64,000 nt of DNA. Origin: Phalacrocorax aristotelis (taxonomy: Eukaryota > Chordata > Aves > Suliformes > Phalacrocoracidae). Position 1 is the first letter of the stretch, and each line of letters starts with the position of its first letter. Positions 10,671 to 25,600 of this stretch are shown here, one piece after another. The stretch covers positions 1,550,001-1,614,000 of the forward strand of contig NC_134297.1 in assembly GCF_949628215.1 (NCBI RefSeq). The letters run 5' to 3'. The translations under genes and the position numbers were made by a program. The notes beneath the pieces are model-generated. The model did no database searches. It was not told where the DNA came from and was given only the letters and a program-made list of their open reading frames with translations.

Positions 10671-13600
10671 GTAAGAGATAAGTGTTGATGCTTTTCTTCA
10701 AGAAATACAAATGTTGTGAATATCTTGGTAATGGAAGAGACAGAACAGTAGTTGCTGTAATCACCACTGCCTAGCAATGTAAATAAAGACAGTAGAAAAA
10801 GAAAATACTTGTCATGATACCAAATGATCCATTAGGCTGTTCTCTTCTGAAATAGAGTAGATGAAAGCTCGTTTTCAAATTTAAAAACGCAGTCTATCTT
10901 ATTTTTTTCTTCTAAAACATGAACTGCAAGTAAATAAACAATTGTTATTAAATGCTAAAGAGTCATTTAGAGTTGCAAAAAGCTAGGGTCATTTTTAGAA
11001 GTTTGATGCTGAACATTGCTCTCATGTAGAAACAATGGAAATAGTGTGTCAGGGAAAACTGTAGGAGGAGGATGTGTAGATACAATATAATGTAGGTACA
11101 TTCCATTTCCCCAAAGAATGAGATTGTTCAGTCAAATTGTTTGAGGCAAAAGACTATTTTTTCTCTCACAACCCTCATTTTTCATATAAGGCAAAACTTG
11201 TGTCCCTTAAAATTTCCTTCCCAGCACGAATCTCGATGTTGAACAACCTTTCCCAGTGAAGGATAGGAGATCTGTCACCCTTTCATGAAGAAGCCCTGGA
11301 ATGAAATCTTTCAGAAATGCTCCTCTGAACATTATAAGTAGATTTTGTGCATAGTTTACAGTAACTTTTGTGTCATGAAGGAAGTCCAAATTGTTCCTGT
11401 TTGCATCTTAATACATATCCTTTGCCCTTCAGTTATGAGTTTCATCTGGCTTTTTGAAACTAGTGGAAACCGGGGATTTAGGACAGACTCTAGGATTGCG
11501 TTGGGTCCTATTCAGTGCTGAAGTATTTTGTTCAAAGTTGTTGACTGACTGTAGGTGGTTTCTACACAGATAACACATTCTCACATGTTAATTCTCAAGA
11601 CTCTCAGCCTGACTTTTCCACACACAAAACACGGAGCCATAGAGCTAACAGCATGTGGAGCATGAATCACTGTTCTTCAAGTAGAGTTCAAAGTTAAAAA
11701 GGAAAATAACTTGATTGTTTTATGAATAACCATCCACAAGATTATAATATAACTGGTCAAATAGGTTACACGTGCAATTCACTGCAAAATAGCATGGGCT
11801 ATATTTCTTACATGTTCAGTGTTTCATGTAATTGTTCTTTAACCACACGATGGTCTTAAGAACTCATATTCCTGTGCTTACGGTTTTTTCATTTGAGGTA
11901 AAAGTCCGTGAATTGCGTGTAGGAATCTAGAAAACACAGTCTACTGACAATATTGCTACCTCCATCATAGAAGCGTAAAGAGCACTGCCTCTGTAGTTTT
12001 TGTATTTTTTGCCATTTAACTTCTTTTTCATACTACAGAAATTCTGTTACATTAGAACTTTTATTCTTTACTTCCCGTATTTCTGAACAGAGGTTTTGTA
12101 AAAGTACTTTCCACTGATTTATGCACTGTGTGATTATCTTTTGCTTACAATGAGAGTGTATGGCATGACATGCAAATATGATGGTGAGAGAAAGGAAGAG
12201 AAGGGCAGACTTCAAATCTCCTGACCATTTGAAATGGTAACATCAGGAGGAAAAACTCTATGTGAGCAGAATTACAAAGATGTGAGTTTGGGCCCTGCCT
12301 TTTCCCTTAATATTTCTAGAGGTAGATATAGAGCAGTTATCTGACATGAATTAAGAGAATTGCCTTACCTGATATCACAAAATGCCACCCAAATGCATTT
12401 CATGCAGCTACATGTACATAAATGCACTGCATAGAATGTGCTGGGCCATTGCATTTGTATTTAACTTCCATAGGCACACATGCATTGAGATTGCATGCGT
12501 GTAAAAAAGAGCTTCAACGTGGTACAATGTAGCATTTGTAAAGCAAAACTGCATGCTTCAGATTTTAGAGGGGAGCATGTGATCCCTCAAAAGCCAGGTG
12601 AGACTGGGTTAACAGTACAGGTTATATTGTAGATAACATGAACCATACCCAGAAAAAAATAGCTTCCTCTTTCCTTTACATTTTGCTTTTGTGTCACTTT
12701 CACACTCTGCATGAAAGGCTAGGTCATGATTTAGATTAGATAAGTGGTCACATAGCATCCATCAAGCCCATCCTGATACTGCTCCCACAACCCAATCCCA
12801 AATCATCATGAAGCCTGCTGAAGTGAGTAGGTTACGACTACACAAATCTGCAAAGCAAAGGTGATTTATATATATGCACTCATCTCACAAGGGAATCACA
12901 GCTTGACATCCACTCACGCTGCATGCACTGCTTGCATGCAAGGCAGCAAGCGCAAAGATTGCACTTCAATTTTCCCCAGCTTTGCTGAAGTATAAGACAC
13001 CTGACTGGGAAAAATACTCAGCTTTTCCTTTAATGGCACTTCACTGTTTGTTCAATGTGTTCTTCCTCATACTCCCTCAGGCTAGCAGGCTCAGGCTATT
13101 ACTACCGTTAGCAAAGGCTCAAGGCACTGGTCAGCTGATAACACAAGTTACAAACATGCTGGTAAATGCAACTGGAACAGAACAGCAGTATTCTGCAGCT
13201 AGGTTGAAAGGTCCAAACAATGGCACAGGCCAGTGAGGACCTGTGACTAAGATACGCCCCCTCAATGACACAGAAAGGCCTAGCACGTAAAGTACGATTT
13301 CCTGCGTGTTCTTCTAAAATCCATCCTTTGTATTAAATCAGCAAATCTCCACCCTTCTATCCTCTGTTTACTTAAACTTTGGAATTCAAATTTGAGCTTA
13401 TATTGCTTACGTTTTGGTGCGTCTCAAAATGCTGCAGAGAATTGATCTTTCCATGGTACAATTTACTCTCAGGAAATACAATTACCTGGTATGCCTCTGT
13501 GTTCATCACTGGGTAACAAAAAATTACTCACAAGGTATTGCCATATTTTTAGAAACCCTTGCTGCTGAATGGGTCCTTAAATCCTACCGGACAGATAAAA

Positions 13601-16600
13601 GTCCGCACTATGTAAGAGGCAGATTGCCCCGTGACTGTAAAAACCTTGAGGATCAGGTATGAACTGACTTATCCCTAGGCTTTCTCATCCTTGGCACCCA
13701 AGGCATTATATGGAATTATTTTCTGAAGCTACCTCTGAAACTGCAGTGAATATCTAGATGGAAACAAAAATCAAGCTTCCTCCAAAAGAAAGCTAAATTT
13801 CATATTACTGGGAAAACTTTGGATATTGTTATTTCCACCGTGTGAAAGAAGCCGTGCAATGAACTTCTAAGCCCTACGCTCTATTTCTACAAAGTATTCG
13901 CTTGCTTGTCTTTGACACCCTTGTGCTAGACATACCCTTTTTCTCACTATCAATATTCTTCGACAAATATTGCATACAAATTCTCTAAAACAACAGGGAA
14001 CTTGGAAAAATATTTATCTTCAAATACACAAGTATTTGTAGCTCTTCAGATATGAATAAGATGGATTTGGCTCATGAACCTTACAATACTTTCATAATAA
14101 CTCCCTTTCAATTTCACCCTCTCTGCACAAATTTCTTCCGAACTCTCAGGAGACCTGGAAATCAGTGCTTACTTTCTCACATGCACATAGCTGGTATTTC
14201 AATGCCAGGAGATACAGGACAGGGAGTATGTTCACATAACATGTAATTTAACTGTAAAGCTTCTTGCCACAGGATGTCTGGATGCTAAATATTCCTAAAT
14301 GTTGTTGACCTAGGTGCAAAGGGACAATAGGCAATTTCAGTTCCAGGGGAAAGAAATCCACTGATAGTTAATAAATGCATAGAAACCACACTGGCTCAGC
14401 AAATATCTGAGACACAAACTGTTGGATGATGGGATAGTACTTGCAAAAAATACCATATAGACGCGTTCCATTCTTACATCCTTGCCCAGGCAATAGCTTT
14501 TGGATACTGTTGGAGAAAAGGTACTGGACTGGTTGAACTTTGACTTCTCAGGGTTATTTTTTTACGGAAAAATTATAGTAGGCTAAATGTTAAAACATGT
14601 TCAGGTTTGGAATATAGGGACGAAAGATTCTGAAAGATTTGTTTGGGGTTTAACTTCACTGTATTTACAAATAAAAATGCGTAGTAACTATATTTGCTTT
14701 GGCTAACTCTTCGGGAGCGTGCGAGCCTGATCACTTGTGCCAGGGTGTTGCTAGCTAGATTCTTTGGGAAAGAGGGAGGCAATTGTTTAAGTCCTGTCAA
14801 ATGCATCATTCCTTGTGCTGTTACAAAACCAACCTATATTCAATCTAAAATGATTGCTAATAAGTATTAACTCCTCTACCAATTGTTCCACTTCAATCAT
14901 GTTTTCTCTTGCTGTCCGTCATCTGGATATTTTTAGCATTATAATTTTTTTAAAGATGTGACTATGTGTTCAGTTGCTTCTTCTCTGTACATCCCTCCCA
15001 ATTATCTTGGTGGGTATTTTTCTCTCAACCCCCTAGAATGGGTTTATTTCTGGTTTACTCTCCCCTGTTAGCTTCCATGTGGTTATGTGGGAGGCTGTAC
15101 ATTCTTTATCAAAGCAGAGAACCATGATTAGTCCATTCAGAAAATGTAAATGCAGCCTTATGTGTTATGTAGCACTGGAGAAAAAGAGATAGACTGTAAG
15201 GAGCGATAAAAGCAGTCAATAATAGAACACAGTGTTAAGCCCTGTAGGTAGGCCTGGATGATCACCACAATGCCCACACTTCAAATTTCTAATGGAGCTA
15301 AATAAACATACTGAGCCTGTGTACCACTGTCTGGGGAAAGCTAATCAGAGTGCAACCCAGTCCTGCTGAAGTAAGTGAAATCTGCTGCGATTGTGCAGCC
15401 TTTGCAGTTAACATTAATTTTTATTTGTATCTCCTTTTCTGTATGTGTTCTATTATTTATCCCGAATTTCAGACGCTGTAGCCTCAGCTGTTTCTGTCCG
15501 AGATGTCCCAGGAGCCAGAAACACACTTATTAGTTGATAAATACATGTATTTGATTTTGCTCACTGCTTCAGGTTGCCAACTGCTAACGCTGGGGATGTA
15601 TCAGCAAAATCAACACTATTAAGAATGTACAGCACAATTTGCAGCCTTATAGTAAAATGAGCTCTTCACCAACATTGCAGGTTTTTGACTCATGCTCCCC
15701 CGAATGCTTCAGTGGTGACAGTGTATCAGAAAAAGTTAAGTTTGTTACCTAATATATTACACCTTGAAAATTACTTGCCTAAACTGAATCATGCCCCCGA
15801 ACACTATTTACATATCTTGGGCAATTTGGAGTTTTAGAAAATTAAGATTCTGTCTATAACGGGCACTTTTCTGACCTCCAGTTACTTCTGCATCCACGTA
15901 TTTCAAGCTTTTACATATTTGTATGAGAGTCCAGAAAAATGTGATTACCTACAGGATTACTGACGTCTGAAGTTAGATTTCTAACCTTTTAACCTGGGTT
16001 CTCTGGTTAGTGCTCCAGTCAAGAATACGTCTGAGTTACAGCCTTACCTACAGGCTTGGAATTCTAGCACTCTCCAGCACCAGAGAGAACAGGGTGCCTC
16101 CAGCCAGCCTGCTTTCCTTTAGACATTTACACACAGATTTAGAAGTCAAATTTTAGTCACCCATGCTTGAAAGGCTACAGTTATAAAGATCTTATTAATT
16201 TAGAAAACATAAAAATAGAAACACCACACCACGTATATGATTAAACAGCCAGAATCACCCCAGTCCCAGCACATGAATCATTTGTCATCCCCATGAGGTT
16301 ATGGGTGCTTTGAAAATGTGTTTGTGATTGTACAGGAATACTTTAGCTCACCATGACTCTGAGTGAACGGGCTAGGCATGTGTGAGCTCCTTCTTTGCAC
16401 TTTCTTAATGGCAAACCGACAGCAATAATTAGAGGGTTTTAATTACCTTGCTAACTAGGCAATCAAAAAGCCAACATCAGAATCCCCATGCCAGTAAAGA
16501 TTCCTACGCGTCCTTATTACTGGTTTGCTTTAATTTGCAAAGCATGCATCTCATGATGGTCGTGATCCATGGCTGCCGATTCTAGACCTCTGCTAGTGTA

Positions 16601-19600
16601 GCAGGAGGTTATTAAAGCATTACAGTTATTATTATTATTTGACAACTGTACACAAAGGTACCAGTGAACCTTTAGGTTTCCCCCCTGGTTTTTCCTCTCT
16701 AGAAAACTAGACTAGAAGAGCAGTCTTTTTCTCAAACAACTACAGGGCTTCCTTCCTATCTGTTAATGAGTCCTGAGCATTGGAGTTCTGCCTGGAGATA
16801 TTTCTGAGCACAGATTGTATGAGAGCAGGCTAATGCATTAAATTGCAAGGCAGGCATGCTCTCAGGGACGCCCCTGGGAGCTGGGTCAGGCTCTCAGAGA
16901 CACAAGACTGGGTGTTGAACTAGCAGCATATAGTTCACTGGGCTAAATATAATAGTGTCAGCTTTACACAACTGTGTACTGCTATGGGTTACATGTTTCA
17001 GCCACATAAAGTCGTTTCCAGACCGGTCCCGGCCCCTTGTGTTCTAAAAGAGTCTGTGGCATTGTGCTGTATGCTTTGTATTCAAAACAGCCGGAGGAAT
17101 TGACGAGTACTTTGCGGGATAAGGTACCACACTGAGAATCATGAATGCATCACAGTGAGAGCTCAGTTGGCATAGACGTCTTCTGAGCAAGGTCTGAGGA
17201 AACTGGGAAAATTTTACTGTCCTTGTTGCAAAAGAAAGTGTGCATACAGAGTAAATATGGTGGGAAGACAACATTTTTTTCTGGAGAGCTGTAAGAACTA
17301 GGGCTTGCTTAAAACTTCATGGCCAAAACTATTTCCATTGAAAGCTGAACTGAATCAGTATTTTGCAGAAAGGAACTGCTTTTCTCACAAGTTTTCTTTC
17401 CTTCTTTTGCCCTCCCCAATACAAATTCAGTAATTTCTTTGCTAATACATTTTGCTTCGCTGCAGAACCTCTGGGTTCAGAGCTTCTGACAGAGGTTACT
17501 GTTCCTAGAAGAGAGATCACTTCTGCCTCTGGCCTTTTACCATTCCCTTGTTCTACACCACCACTGCACCCAGATATCCTTTTTAGCGAACAAGCATATG
17601 CAATTCCTTTGAAAGATATTTTACTAACAAACAGAGAAATCCATGCAATGATGATGTGCAATTATTCATTATGTAGGAGGATGTTTGGCTACATATGATG
17701 TCTATTTCTTTGTAGTTTTCTTTGTCATCCTTTCCAAGTGTTATTTTTATTTATCTGTAGATTTTTTTTTCTCAGTGTGCAGGAAGAATCAATTAGGAAA
17801 TTACAACAGTAACAGAAAATGACAAAAAGGAATAATAATAAAGTTAAGATCCTTTGGGGCTACATTTTGTAATTCACTTTACTGTTGATTCAGAAGGCCT
17901 CAGAATCATACCCACAAAAACCTTAGCATAAGAGACATTGTTTGTGGAGACAATAAATCTACTTTAGGAAAAGATAGGGAAAAAAAAAAGAACATGCAAG
18001 GGAAATGTTAAAGTAAAGCAATTACTAAAAATGTGCAGGAGATAGTTCAATAACTTGGCCATTTCTGTCAGCATTCAGTGTCTGCCCCAAAGGTATTACT
18101 CTGAAGACATCCTTAATGTGTCAGGTGTGGCAACACCTTGACCACTAAGAATATGTCTGATTTTGGTGTGAGTTAAAAATTCAAGTCATAGGCACCAATA
18201 GCAATGCACGGTTACATAGCAAATCACATCACTTACAGATGGTGATTTTTTTTCCTGGAGATAACCACAGGCTCAAGAAGGGGACCTATGTCTGCAGGAT
18301 GAGCATGTAAAAGAGAACAACTCTCCTTTGCACTGTTACAATGCACTTCTTTTAGGAAGAGAAAGACCAGTGTCTGCTGGAGGTTTTTCTTGGACTTCTG
18401 TGCTTGTTTACCTGCAGCGTGTTCAGATCATGCACATTTTGCTTTTAGTCTTCTGCATTCCTCTATTCGTATTGCTGATGAATTAAACAGCTACTGAAGA
18501 TAGCACTGGATTTAGTCTTGCCATAACTTGCACTATAACTTGTACCTAGCACTCCATAATCAAAAACATTAGAGGCTCCTTGTAATATTTCATCTGACAG
18601 AGTATCTGCTCCCTGTGTACAGGGTGGAAATACTCCTGACTTTCTGGAGCTCTCTTAATGACTTTGTGGATTAAAGGAATATGAAAATAATACAGAATTC
18701 ATAACTAGAGCAGGTCCAGATTACTGTATTTATGAATTGGATTCATTATACACATTGCAATTGCTGCACTCAGATAAAATGAAGGACTCGCTGTATTAGG
18801 TACTAGATGTGCACGCTGCAGGAAAAGGGTCCTGCCAGCCAGAGCTTGTACTTTACAGCCTTCACAGAGTTGTGGGCTTTTTTTGACTACACCTGACAAC
18901 TGAGCTCAGATGAATTCTACTGGAGAAGCTATCAGTGCAAACAATATCCACAGATACCCTGTTCACCACTTCCACTTGTAACCTCAGCCAGTAAATCTGG
19001 AGGGTTATTGGGCTGCAGGCCAAGGGTGCTGGGTTTGGGTGCTGGGGCTGATCAATTCTGCGAGCAAGCCAAGATGCCGCTTGTGGTGTAAAGCGCTCAA
19101 TGTTTGCGTGTGGGGAAGCTGGAGCCCATCGCGAAGCACCTGGGCATTACTGCAATGTAAACAGCAACAGTAAATAATGTTTTCTTTCTTGTCCTTGCTC
19201 AGTTTGTGGGTTTAGCTTATAAACTTTTCAGGGCAAAATGGCTGTATTTTGTAAACGAAAGCCTTCTGTGTACTAACGCCTCACAGCAAGCTGAAAGTTT
19301 TGCTGACAGTGTAAAAGTGAAAGGTAAAACTAGCCAGAGCAGCTGTTGAATGTGCACAGGGATCCCAGAGCTAAGGCAGAGCTAGAGGAACAGGCAAAAG
19401 CCCTGGTTATCAGCAGGCCTCACCAAAGAGGCTTGACTCTAATGAAAACCATGAAACATGACCAGTGTTTCACTCATTCCTTGCCTTGATATTTGAAGAA
19501 CCCTCCCAGAGCCCCTTTGGTTTTTAAAACTAAACGTATTGTTCATGCAGCAAAGGCCATGGCAGAATTTACACAGGCTACTAGTCCAATCATAGCCAGC

Positions 19601-22600
19601 TAGTCTGTGCTGGCCTTCTGTAAGAGGTAGCCAGCGTAGTAAAAAGTCCTGTCACCCATTCCCACTTACAACAGCACTCCCGTCTGACCAAGCAGACTCT
19701 TCTGCAGTTTTGAAACTGAAATGACAGAAGTCGTTCAAGAAGTTGAACATCTCTTGAGCACTGAAGCTTTGAATAATCTTTTCCTCTGGCTAAGGATTTG
19801 TCAGAGATGGTAGCAACAAGTTGTGTGGAGGATGGGGGGAAAATACATGCCTTTTCAAGGTTTCTACCAGCTGTCAGATTAACAGGTCCTGCTGCCTCAC
19901 TGAAGAATCAGTGCAAAGTCATCAACTGAGCAAGGGATACTCTAGCAACAGGCTGGAGACCTGGGAGATCAATCTGTTCTTAGGCTGTGATCCCCATCTG
20001 TCCTGCAGTTAGACTTCAGAATGCTAATATGCTTGCCTGAATTTTAATGAAGTCCTATGGGAGAAGTTCACTTCAGTGCCTTCTGCCTAGTAAAAACAAG
20101 CAGGACAGATAAAATCTTAATCCACTTTTCTAACATCTTATCTCAGGACAAAGCAAAATAGCCATGCATTCACCTGGAAAACAAGTTGTAACACACATTA
20201 AGGAAGCAAAACACCTGTTTTCCTGTGGGTTGAATCACCCATACAGATTCTCTGAGGCCTTTGAAGAGACACAAGAAGATGGCTATCTTCTCCCACTGTC
20301 AAATTTCACTCAACATGGGAGAATGTAACATGTAGTGTAAGACCCCTCTGCTCTTAGGAAGCTTGTTTGACACCAGCCAAACACTTCCAAAGGCCAGGCA
20401 GAGAAAAACAAACATCCCAAATGCATAGACAACAACCTCTTCCTACGCCCCGCAGTGTAACCAGATGAGCATCCTTCTTTAGGAGACCAGGATAAAACTA
20501 TTGAAATCACTTAGTTGGTGAAGGGTTCAAAAAGTAGCAACCAGAACCAGATGGCCTACACAGAATATTGAGGAGCTTCAACCAGTAAAAGCAAGTAAGA
20601 ACAAATACTTGATTTCTTTAGACATGTTTGAAAATCCTGTCCTCAAACACTGGCAGGATGAAGGCCAGTTTCTCTTCCTCCCCTCTGTCTCCATGAAAGG
20701 CACATCAGGGCACAGCTGTGGACGGGGCACTGAGAGCACAGATGCTGGGCTGATATAGCAGGAGCACAAGGAAGTGCTCAGCTCTCATGATCCCAGTGAG
20801 GGATCTGACGGTGAGTCAGGCAGGGCAGCACTGACATTGTGTAGGGTTATCTGATCACATGTGACACTTCTTGTCACATTGCATATTTCATTAGCTCAGC
20901 CAAAAGGCTGGGGGGAAAAGATGCCTGGCTCCTTTTTTCAGTCTGCTTCGCTGCTGTATGTTCAGAGGGGAGTGGCTGTCCTCAGGTGCCTCAGGGAAAA
21001 GAGGGTTGTGTGCGAGGAGTCGCTGCACCATCATCACAGGAGGGTATGCCTGCAAATTTCCCCAGCCTCTGAAATGAGAATGGCACCAGGAAATGGGTTC
21101 TGTTGGGGTTCCGACTGCAAGGTGATAAGTCTCTGCAAGCTCACTCTCTGTAAAATTTACACTCTGCTTTTTGTTTTTTTGAATTGGTTCCCTGACATTC
21201 TCAGGTGAGTTTTATTTGAAATATCGCATGTGGCTTTCTCACATGTTTGCTTGAGATCCAAATACATAAGCTACCCCTGCTATACAAGCTGAGGGTCAAA
21301 TCCATTAGAAATCATGACAAAACTCCCATTGGGAAGAAAATCATGCCTAGGAGCAACAATTCTTCCAAGAATATGAGCTTTTGTATCACAAGGAACAGTG
21401 AAAAAGATCTGCTGCATAGTGAATTTCTGCCTCCACGGGTAGACTAAATTGAACAAAGAGGGGACATAATGATGCAACAGCATTAGAATGTAAAGACAAA
21501 TTGGAGACGAAATATATACTGCTTATATAAAAGGTGATGAACCGTTTTGCATATCTGAAGACATTCAGGAAGGTTAGATCAAGAAGTTCAGAGAAATACT
21601 TCCCATGGAATGGCCATGGTGGAGACCAGGAACCACATGACTCTTCAAGTCCTTTCCAGCACTATGGCCACATCACAGATGCTCATTTACGGAAGGTGAT
21701 GATCCAGTCCGCTTCCTCTTTGTCTGAATGCGCACTCTGTGGGAGGAGGTGTAAAAGGATAGCTCCAGAACTAGAGACATCTCCTTCTTCTACTCACATT
21801 TTGCTTGCAAAGATGGCAGAGGTGGGATTTAAGCTGAACAGTGGAGCTGATTTGGGTCAGGGATTAAATGATTAAAGATCATTAGGATTTGAAATTTGAG
21901 GAACACTGGCTGATTTGTACAGGAGGAATACACAGAGCCTCCTCACCTCCCCCCTGCTGATTGTAGCCTCTGTTTGTACCACTCATCGTGAGTGACAGGA
22001 CAGTAATTCATCTAATGTTTCCTCCAAGTTTCAAATACAGGGAAGTGGCACTTAGAGCAAGATGGAGTCACATGAATGCTGTGCCGATTGACACACCTCC
22101 ATCAAATCTTCTACAAAGAACCTATTAGAAGGGATTTTATGGCAAATATTAGTCATACATGGTTTGGGGCAAACACCCACAAAATCTAAGAAAAAGAGGG
22201 GAAGGGGAAGGGGAAGGGGGAGGGGAAGGGGGAGGGAAGGGAAGGGAAGGCAAGGCAAGGCAAGGCAAGGCAAGGCAAAGGCTATTCTTTCCTCTGGAAT
22301 TCACTGGGTTTTTTTCAGCAAAAATTTTTGCAAACAAGCTTAGTGATAGGAATGGCAATGAAAAGAGCAGATGTTAAATGAATGTTAGATGACATAAGTG
22401 GAAGGCAAATATTTGATCGCCTCAATCTGAATTATTATTATTTACTTTTAATAAAGTATGGCTGAAGGACTCAGAGCTGAAATATCCTTCTGCTAGGTGC
22501 TGCATAAACACAGGAAGCCTGACTGGAGGGGAAAAAAAAGGTTTATTAAACTAAGAAATTAACACAATCTATTTCTGCAATCAAATTAACTTATACATTT

Positions 22601-25600
22601 CAAATGCTAAGCACTAAAATGTACAGTGAACGTTAAACAGCTAAAACCAAATAATTTTTAAAAAATCCTTAAACATTTGGCACATCTTAACCAGTACTTA
22701 AAAGTAAATATTTTGTTCAGATTTCAGCCGCCTCTATACATAACTACTGGAGATGGGCAGTGAAGAGATTCAACCTTTCAATTCCTCAAAAATAATACAA
22801 TTAGCTCTACTGCTGATTAAGGGTTATTTGCAGACACTGGTGGATGATTTCAAACACACAACAAATTCTAAAAGAAGACAGATCACCAGTATCATGAGGC
22901 TGGGAATTTATTAGATTAGTCAGAGGCTCTGATCTAGTCAGAGAGATTTGTCATTAGGATACATATGACAGAATTAAGAAAAAAACGGGGTTTTGTACAA
23001 ACCAGGATGTTAGGTCTATAGTAACACAATATTAAATAAGAACCAATGTCTTTCTAGTCAGAAGACCTGTCTCTGACAGCAGCCATCTCCATGTGAGAAT
23101 GCAGGAGTGAATACCTATGATTGGTTCAATATCTTACTGCAGCTGTTGCAGAATTCATTAGATCCTGCAGTGCGATATCTGATTGTTTCCACAATTTGTT
23201 CTCAAATCAGCCCATCACAAGACTTTGGAATGGGTCTTTGTTTTTAGGAAATAAATTCTTCACCTTTAAACACTGAAAATCAAGACCTGCGTAATATTTC
23301 TGGTTGGGTCTCCGAAATCAGAATCACGTACAGTCAGAAATTATTTCAAAAAATTCTTGTCTGCCCATCCTTTTCACCAAGCTGAGAACGGTTCAAGTGG
23401 GCTGTGTTTGGAGTAGCTCCAGCTTGCAAAATTCTTAATCTGCCAAATGCTCAAAAGATTAAAGCTTGCACTATACCCACATATTCTTAAAGAGTAATAG
23501 GAATCAATGGCTCTACTCCAGCAGCCTGCCAGGCAGGAGTCAAATCTCTCTTCCAGTGGGTAGATGGAGTGATGGGGTTTTCTGGAAGGAGTTTATTGCT
23601 GGAGGAAGCTATTTATACCTGCTTCCATTCTGGAAGGAAAACTAGTGATTTGCGATGAAACCACCCTTCTATGTTTGAGATGACTTGTCTGTGCATTTGT
23701 CAAGGCTCCTTTGAGGAGGGCTGGCAGTGAGACCGCATGCCCTAATGGCTGCTGCAGTGGTTTAAAAGCCCAAGCTCAACGTCTTGGAAACCTGATCTGA
23801 GGGGGAGGTGGGCCTGAACTTTCTAAAAATGTTTGCAAAATATATGCAAAACTTGGGTCACCAGAATATTTTGAGTTAGATCTTTTCAAAGAAAAGGGCA
23901 TAATTTAACTGAAATTTCAGTGTAGACAGTTATGTTTTTTCTCATTTTGATGTGAGATGTTTTAACAGGTTTGCAATCCTGATAGATCCTAAAAAGCTCA
24001 TTTATGGAAAAGAAACCCAACCCACTACAACTTTCCTTTGGAAAAGTTATTAGTTTTGACTGTTTAACATATTGGAAGGAGAAAATGCTAAAATCAGAAA
24101 ATTCCAATTAATTTCTGATAAAACCCCATGGCAAGCTCCAGGTCTTGAATAAAGAGAGAGACTTTTAAGAAATGCAATCTGCTTTTTATTAGCAGAAAGA
24201 CACGCTAAAGCAAGTTAAATGTGCATTTCTCTACCTCTAGGGAAGATATCACTGAATTCTTTCCTTCCATTCAGACCTGCAAAAAAACCTGGCAAGCCTG
24301 TAATTAAGGGTGAGATTTCCAAAGGACATGAAAGCAGGAGGCAGTCAATTCACAGTGAAATTCAACCATAGAACATCCTTCTCCAAATCGGCCAGACTAA
24401 TGCGTGCACTGGTTTTTGATAGGGAGGGCAGTAACACACTTTTTTCCCTTTGTGTCACTTCTGTCAATCCCATAGCAGTCCTGGGAAGTGTTTTGTTCCA
24501 CCAGCACTGCACCCAGGGATAATGGACAAGTGCTTTGGGAAAAAGAAAAACTTCTTCCCTTTCCCACCTGCAATGCAATTCCAAACTCAGGTGAAAATTC
24601 ATGGCATCATAGGGAAAGGGGGATGATTAATGCACTAATACCACAAACGGAGAACTGTGAAATCAAGTGACTTCTTCAAGTCAAAGGTGTCCGAGCATCT
24701 GCATTAAAACCAGGAATCAGCCTTGCAGTTCCTGAGTTACAAGGCTATTGCAAGAAGATCACCCTGTCCCACACTCCCACAGGAAGGAAACTCGCTTTGT
24801 GTTCCAGAGAGAGGAGCTCAGGCTGCTGTGGTTCTCTTCACCCTCTGTCCCAGTGCTGCTGTTAGGGAGGTGGTGATTCACATTATGAAATTAGTGCAGA
24901 GAGCTCTGAACAATGCAATTATTGAGAAGTAAAGTGCTGTGAAGAGAAAATATTGTGGCATTAGCAAGAAGCATGGTTAAAGTCAGTGACTCAAAGGCCT
25001 ATGTGGCAGGAGTGTATTATAGACAAACCCCATGCTGATAGCACTTCTGAGCACTTACAGGAGGAAGTGCTTAGATTAGGTGCTTTACAACACACTCCGG
25101 CAGGAGGACATATACACGCTTTCTAGTATCCAATTAGATATTACGCAAGATCAAGTGAAATGCAGCAATATTTCTGAATCAGAAGTGAGCAATAACTGTG
25201 GTTAAAATGCCTTGCACTTATATTTTGAATAAGAAAGGATCTGAAGAATGGGGAGCCAAATAGAAAGGCAGGAGAGGAGGACGCTTTTCAAGAGGCTTTT
25301 TCAAGAAGCTGATGGGAAGAACTGTTGCGTGGGATAGATACAAAGGTTGCACAGTGCTGAGGTTAGAAATCAGCTGCCCCAAAACCACAGCCTTGTCAGG
25401 ATCTTTGTCTCTAATTTCTGTACCTCTGGGTGCAGAGGTAGCTAAGCCTGCTGCTTGTGTATTCTACTTATTACTAGAGATTTGTCACTAAGAAAATGCA
25501 AGGAGGGTAGAAAGTTAAGTTTGCCCAGTACTGCCTTCTGAAGAGATACTGTCAGTGATCAAAGCTGTTTCAGATGTAATTACTGCCAGGACCTCATCAG

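Noticed and set aside
17363..17698. Two opposed frames of about 110 codons with an AG acceptor-like site near 17465
   Set aside because: No donor in a matching phase with conserved-looking sequence and no family resemblance; likely chance.
22052..22377. Pro-Leu repeat proteins on the - strand and Gly-Glu repeat protein on the + strand
   Set aside because: All are translations of the purine-rich tandem repeat.
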